In this document: positions 59,201 through 64,000 of the stretch, piece by piece
How the letters are laid out: each line of letters opens with the position of its first letter
How positions within the stretch are numbered: position 1 is the first letter of the stretch
From: Oryctolagus cuniculus
Taxonomy: Eukaryota; Chordata; Mammalia; Lagomorpha; Leporidae
Direction of reading: 5' to 3'
Assembly: GCF_964237555.1 (NCBI RefSeq)
Contig: NC_091437.1
Span: 68,753,168 to 68,817,167, forward strand
DNA: 64,000 nucleotides
The notes under the pieces: model-generated
Databases searched by the model: none
Told to the model about the DNA's origin: nothing
What the model saw: only the letters and a program-made list of their open reading frames with translations
Translations under genes and position numbers: made by a program

Positions 59201-60430
59201 AAGACTATAGGGAAGGAAAATCCAGGGGTGCTACAAGGTTCATCACTGAGCCACTCTAATCCTGAATGATCACCTCAGCAGAAGTCATCCAGCTTCATGA
59301 ATTTTAATATCATAAAAACACAAGAAAATATACATTGACAAATATATAAAGAGAAAGAAGGAACACAACTGTTAAACTAGATACACGTGAAAATGTGTAA
59401 ACACAAATTTAGAAATGTATTAATAGAAACATGTTATATCTCTTCCAGGTTGGGGGCTTCACCACAAAGAGTAGAATACATACTTAAGTAATCTTATAGG
59501 TATATAAATGAACACACATGCAAACACAAAAGAGATATATATTTATACATACATAGTCACATAAAAACTAGTTATAGAAATCACAATACTAGCACATAAG
59601 TATCAGACTATGCATGTCTTAAAATTGTCTAGAAATACAATTTAACATAAACACGTAAGAACTGCATTCATACATCTCTGAATGCAGGGGAACCCAAAGC
59701 AGCAAATGGGGTCCCTCACTGCCAGTTTCATGAAACTCTTTGCCTAACTTTAAGCATCAGGGCAGCATCCTTTTATAGGAAAAAACCATGTGACATAGGC
59801 CACCTATAGAGCTTTAATTTTGTCCAAAATCTCTCATTATGGAGGGGAGGGCTCTTCTATAGAACTTCCAAGTGGGGCCTCTGCACTAGCATCCTGGTCT
59901 GCATGGGTGGAGATCTGCCTAGAAATGAAGAGTAGTGTTCTCTGAGACCCAAGGGCTCCAGATTCAAGAGAATATGCAAGGCCTGTGATGACCGTGGGAT
60001 GCAGAGCTGATTATGCAAAGTTTGGAGTTACACTTGGGTGGTTGGAAGACCCCCGGGGCCAAGTTTTATTCTCAGAAGCAAGCAAGCAATTCTTGACCAA
60101 ACTTACTGATGAAGGGCTCCTTATAAAGGTGATTGGTCCATAAACCCTGAGAGCAGGTGGTCCAAGGAAACCAGGTCAAAGGTCAAGTTCTGGGTTCAGA
60201 CTCCCCAACTAGATGGAAGATTATAGTTCAACTGGTCTCAGATTATAGGAAAAGACTTGATTTGGATCAGGAGTTTGAGAATATGACTTCAAGATATCCA
60301 GGAAGAAAAAAAAATCCATCAGCTATGTAAGGCATTATGGAGAAATACCTTTTGTTATTTGCACATGTATCTTTGTTCTTAGTCATGAAATATACCTCAG
60401 CCAAATAAAACTTTAATTTACTGCTTTTTA
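56235..60430. repeat. Diverged tandem array, monomer about 1.1 kb
   Basis: Equivalent landmarks recur in the same order. A 'CAGCC-AATAA' block occurs at about 56735, 58045 and 60390, with a weaker version near 59270. An A/T-rich part (56760-57060, 58060-58390, 59300-59660) follows. Then comes a block with GGATG(C/T)AGG(A/G)GA(G/A)CC (57117, 58442, 59682), TTTAAG(C/T)A-C(A/C)AG (57182, 58500, 59750), CATTCTGGAGGGGAGAGCCCTCT or close variants (57568, 58588, 59834), and a closing block with 'agcattccagagaa' or 'agccattccagagaa' (56307, 58830). So there is a partial unit, then three units and the start of a fifth. Periods are roughly 1.0-1.2 kb after removing the CSINE. Identity looks low (perhaps 60-70%), so the array is old. 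No coding frame is conserved between units. It might be an old satellite, a tandem segmental duplication, or serial LTRs. Confidence 0.75.
57222..57511 (+). repeat. CSINE inside the tandem array
   Basis: Complete but diverged C repeat. The TSD aaacaagacca is at 57211-57221 and 57512-57522. Removing it restores continuity with the sister units, where TTTTAAAG is followed directly by AAGAAGCCCAAATGGC-like sequence. Confidence 0.9.
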
Positions 60431-60589
60431 AATTCTTCCTTTCTTAACATTTACTTAATGAATATAAATTTCCAAAGTACAGCATATGGATTACAATGGT
60501 TTATCCCCCCCCCATAACTTCCCTCCCACTCACAACCCTCCCCACTCCTGCTCCCTTTCCCCTTCCATTTACATCAAGATTCATTTTCA

Positions 60590-60924
60590 GGCCAGCGCTG
60601 TGGCTCAATAGGCTAATCCTCCACCTAGTGGCGCCGGCACACTGGGTTCTAGTCCCGGTCGGGGCGCCGGATTCTGTCCCGGTTGCCCCTCTTCCAGGCC
60701 AGCTCTCTGCTGTGGCCCAGGAAGGCAGTCGAGGATGGCCCAAGTGCTTGGGCCTGTACCCCATGGGAGACCAGAAGAAGCACCTGGCTCCTGCTTCGGA
60801 TCAGCATGGTACGCCGGCCGCAGCGCGCAGGCCACACCAGCCATTATGGGGTGAACCAACAGAAAAAAGGAAGACCTTTCTCTGACTCTCTTTCTCACTA
60901 TCCACTCTGCCTGTCATAAAAAAT
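60590..60924 (+). repeat. CSINE inside the L1 3' UTR
   Basis: CpG-rich, little-diverged copy (GGCCAGCGCTGTGGCTCAAT … CTGCCTGTCATAAAAA). The TSD gattcattttca is at 60578-60589 and 60925-60936. Confidence 0.95.
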
Positions 60925-61950
60925 GATTCATTTTCAATTCTCTTTATATACAGAAGATCAATTTAATATATATTAAATAAAGATTTCAACAGTTTACACC
61001 CACATAGAAACACAAAGTGAAACATACTGTTTGAGTACTAGTTATAGCATTAAATCACAATGTACAGCACACTAAGGACAGAGATCCTACATGAGGAGTA
61101 AGTACACAGTGACTCCCGTTGTTGACTTAACAAATTGACACTCTTGTTTATGGCATCAGTAATCACCCTAGGCTCTTGTCATGAGTTGCCAGGGCTATGG
61201 AAGTCTTTTGAATTCACCAACTCTGATCATATTTAGACAAGGTCATATTCAAAGTAGAAGTTCCCTCCCTTCAGAGAAAGGTACCTCCTTCTTTGAAGAC
61301 CTGTTCTTTCCACTGGGATCTCAGTTGCAGAGATCTTTCACTTAGGGTTTTTTTTTTCTTGGCCAGAGTGTCTTGGCTTTCCATGCCTAAAATACTGTCA
61401 TGGGCTTTTCAGCTGGATCTGAATCCCTTAAGGGCTGATTCTGAGGCCAGATTGCTGTTTAGGACATCCGCAATTCTATGAGTCTGCTGTTTATCCCACT
61501 TCCAATGTTGGATCATTCTCTCCCTTTTTTTTATTCTATTGGTTAGTATTATCAGACACCAGTCTTGGTTATGTGATCGCTTTGACTCTTAGTCCTATCA
61601 TTATGATCAATTGTGAACTGAAATTGATCACTTAGACTAGTGAGATGGTATTGGTACATGCCACCTTGATGGGATTGAATTGGAATCCTCTGGTATATTT
61701 CTAACTCTACAATGTGGGGCAAGTCTGATTGATCATGTCCCAAATTATACATCTTTTCCCTCTCTTATTCCAACTCTTATATTTAACAGGGATCACTTTT
61801 CAGTTAAGTTTCAATACTTAAGAATAACTGTGTATTAATTACAGAATTCAACCAATAGTATAACATAGAACAACAACAAAAAATACTAAAAGGGATAAAG
61901 TATTAAGTGGTTCATCAACAGTCAGGACAAGGGCTGATCAAGTCACCATT

Positions 61951-64000
61951 TCTCATAGTGTCCATTTCACTTCAACAGGTTTCCTTTTTGGTGCTGTTAG
62001 TTGTCTTCTATCAGGGAAAACATGATATTTGTCCCTTTGGGACTGGCTTATTTCACTCAGCATGATATTTTCCAGATTCCTCCATTTTGTTGCAAATGAC
62101 TGGATTTCATTGTTTTTTACTGTTGTATAGTATACTATAGAGTACATGTCCCATAATTTCTTTAACCAGTCTACTGTAGATGGGCATTTAGGTTGGTTCC
62201 AGGTCTCAACTGTTGTGAATTGAGCTGCAATAAATATTAAGGTGCAGACAGCTTTTGAGTTTGCCAATTTAATTTCCTTTGGGTAAATTCCAAGGAGTGG
62301 TATGGCAGGGTCGAATGGCAGGGTTATATTCAGGTTTCTGAGGAATCTCCAGACTGACTTCCATAGTGGCTTCACCAGTTTGCATTCCCACCAACAGTGG
62401 GTTAGTGTCCCTTTTTCCCCACATCCTCTCCAGCATCTGTTGTTGCTAGATTTCTGAATGTGAGGCATTCTCACCGGGGTGAGGTGAAACCTCATTGTGG
62501 TTTTGATTTGCATTTCCCTGATTGCTAGTGATCTTGAACATTTTTTCATGTGTCTGTTGGCCATTTGGATTTCCTCTTTTGAAAAATGTCTGTTGAGGTC
62601 CTTGGCCCATCTCTTAAGTGGGTTGTTTGTTTTGATGTTGTGGAGGTTCTTGATCTCTTTGTAGATTCTGGTTATCAACCCTTTATCTGTAGCATAGTTT
62701 GCAAATATTTTTTCCCATTCTGTCGGTTGCCTCTTCACTTTCCTGACTGTATCTTTTGCAGTACAGAAACTTCTCAATCTGATGCAATACCAATAGTTAA
62801 TTTTGGTTTTGACTGCAAGTGCCTCTGAGGACTTTTCCAAGAAGTCTTTGCCAGTACCTATATCTTGCAGGGTTTCTCCAATGTTCTCTAATAATTTGAT
62901 GGTGTCAGGTCATACATTGAAGTCTTTAATCCATGTTGAGTGGGTAAGGTGTAAGGTATAAGGTGTAAGGTGTATGGTAGGGGTCTTGCTTCATGCTACT
63001 ACACGTGGAAATCCAGTTTTCCCAGCACCATTTATTGAATAGACTGTCCTTGCTCCAGGAATTAGTTTTAGATCCTTGATCAAATATAAGTTGGCTGTAG
63101 ATGTTTGGATTCATTTCTGGTGTTTCTATTCTGTTCCATTGGTCTATCCATCTGTTTCTGTACCAGTACCATGCTGTTTTGATTACAACTGCCCTGTAGT
63201 ATGTCCTGAAATTTGGTATTGTGATGCCTCCGGCTTTGTTTTTGTTGTACAAGATTGCTTTAGCTATTTGAGGTCTCCTGCATCTCCATATGAATTTCAG
63301 CATCATTTTTTCCAGATCTGAGAAGAATGTCTTTGGTATCTTTATTGGTATTGCATTGAACCTATAATTAGCTTTTGGGAGAATGGACATTTTGATGATG
63401 TTGATTCTTCCAATCCATGAGCATGGAAGATTTTTCCATTTTTTGGTATCCTCTTCTATTTCTTTCTTTAAGGTTTTGTAATTTTCATCGTAGAGATCTT
63501 TAACCTCCTTGGATAAATTTATTCCAAAGTATTTGACGTTTTTGTGGCTATTGTGAGTGCCATTGATCTTAGAAGTTCTTTCTCAGCTGTGGCATTGCCT
63601 GTGTATACAAAGGTTGTTGATTATTGTGCATTGATTTTATATCCTGCTACTTTGCCAAACTCTCCTATGAGTTCCAATCGTCTCTTAGTAGAGTTCTTTG
63701 GGTCCTCTAAGTAAAGAATCATATCGTCTGCAAAGGGGGATATTTTGATTTATTCCTTCCCAATTTGTATCCCTTTCATTTCTTTTTCTTGCCTAATGGC
63801 TCTGGCTAAAACTTCCAGAACTATGTTGAATGGCAGTGGTGAGAGTGGGCATCCCTGTCTGGTACCAGTTCTCAATGGAAATGCTTCCAACTTTTCCCCA
63901 TTCAATAGGATGCTGGCCGTGGGTTTTTCATAAATTGCTTTGATTGTATTAAGGAATGTTCCTTCTATACCCAATTTGCTTACTTTTTCATCATGAAAGG
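61951..64000 (-). pseudogene. L1 ORF2, C-terminal two thirds
   Basis: A 295-codon frame (62840-61953) is open to the natural ORF2 stop (ending VEVKWTL). It contains the cysteine-rich tail RCWRGCGEKGTLTHCWWECK and is the best preserved ORF2 C-terminus in the window. Upstream pieces 63390-62926 (154 codons) and 63974-63750 (SGTRQ-like TGTRQGCPLSPLPFN) are in other frames. At about 62940-62980 a GTAAGGT unit is repeated several times in place of normal ORF2 sequence. The catalytic FADD box region (about 63730-63742) is disrupted: a stop and a frame change lie close by. Confidence 0.85.
62944..62985. repeat. Short tandem repeat of GTAAGGT(GT/AT)A units
   Basis: On the + strand, units of AAGGTGT/AAGGTAT recur five to six times in ORF2, where the sister copies have a single AAGGTGAAAGGTAGGGG. 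This is a local expansion. Confidence 0.8.

Larger units (their letters stand above)
60435..64000 (-). mobile_element. L1 on the - strand, running off the window
   Basis: 3' UTR at 60435-61950 (interrupted by a CSINE), then ORF2 upward to the window edge in the palm region of the reverse transcriptase. The tail lies at the left edge, in the start of a further tandem-array unit. Full length and 5' end are unknown because the window ends. Confidence 0.9.

Overview
This is a stretch of mammalian genome, almost certainly rabbit or another lagomorph. The sequence is packed with tRNA-derived C-repeat SINEs (CSINE; at least 20 copies, both strands) and with L1 elements whose 3' ends share a lagomorph-type tail. 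No intact protein-coding gene is visible. The only recognisable host gene is a vomeronasal type-1 receptor (V1R) pseudogene on the + strand (21765-22663), broken by one frameshift.

Layout. 1-4050: unique non-coding DNA with a young-looking CSINE and an ancient MIR split by another CSINE. 4053-14978: an old + strand L1 into which a near full-length L1 (4785-11876), two CSINEs and a twin-primed L1 have been inserted. 14979-18840: mostly unexplained DNA with one 107-codon frame. 18847-21469: a complete but non-coding LTR retrotransposon with 6-bp target duplications. 21765-22663: the V1R pseudogene. 22664-26155: unique DNA holding a 39-bp retro-inserted 5' half of tRNA-Val(CAC). 26156-35722: a CSINE whose A-rich tail was hit by a roughly 9.2-kb L1 complex on the - strand. 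37300-42985: an old + strand L1 with six younger insertions. 43195-48485: old L1 pieces interrupted by young L1 3' ends and a solo LTR of the same LTR family. 48485-56150: mostly unique DNA with degraded SINEs and microsatellites. 56235-60430: a diverged tandem array with a monomer of about 1.1 kb. 60435-64000: another - strand L1 running out of the window.

The elements do not form a pathway; the window is a layered record of retrotransposition. Insertion order can be read from the nesting and from target-site duplications (TSDs). The most unusual items are the tail-less tRNA-half retrocopy, the LTR whose 5' edge has been extended by 74 bp copied from the region upstream of the 3' LTR, three L1 3' UTRs sharing an acquired internal module, an L1 whose 5' end is a 9-bp minisatellite, and the 1.1-kb tandem array. 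All comparisons were made by eye; no database search was run.
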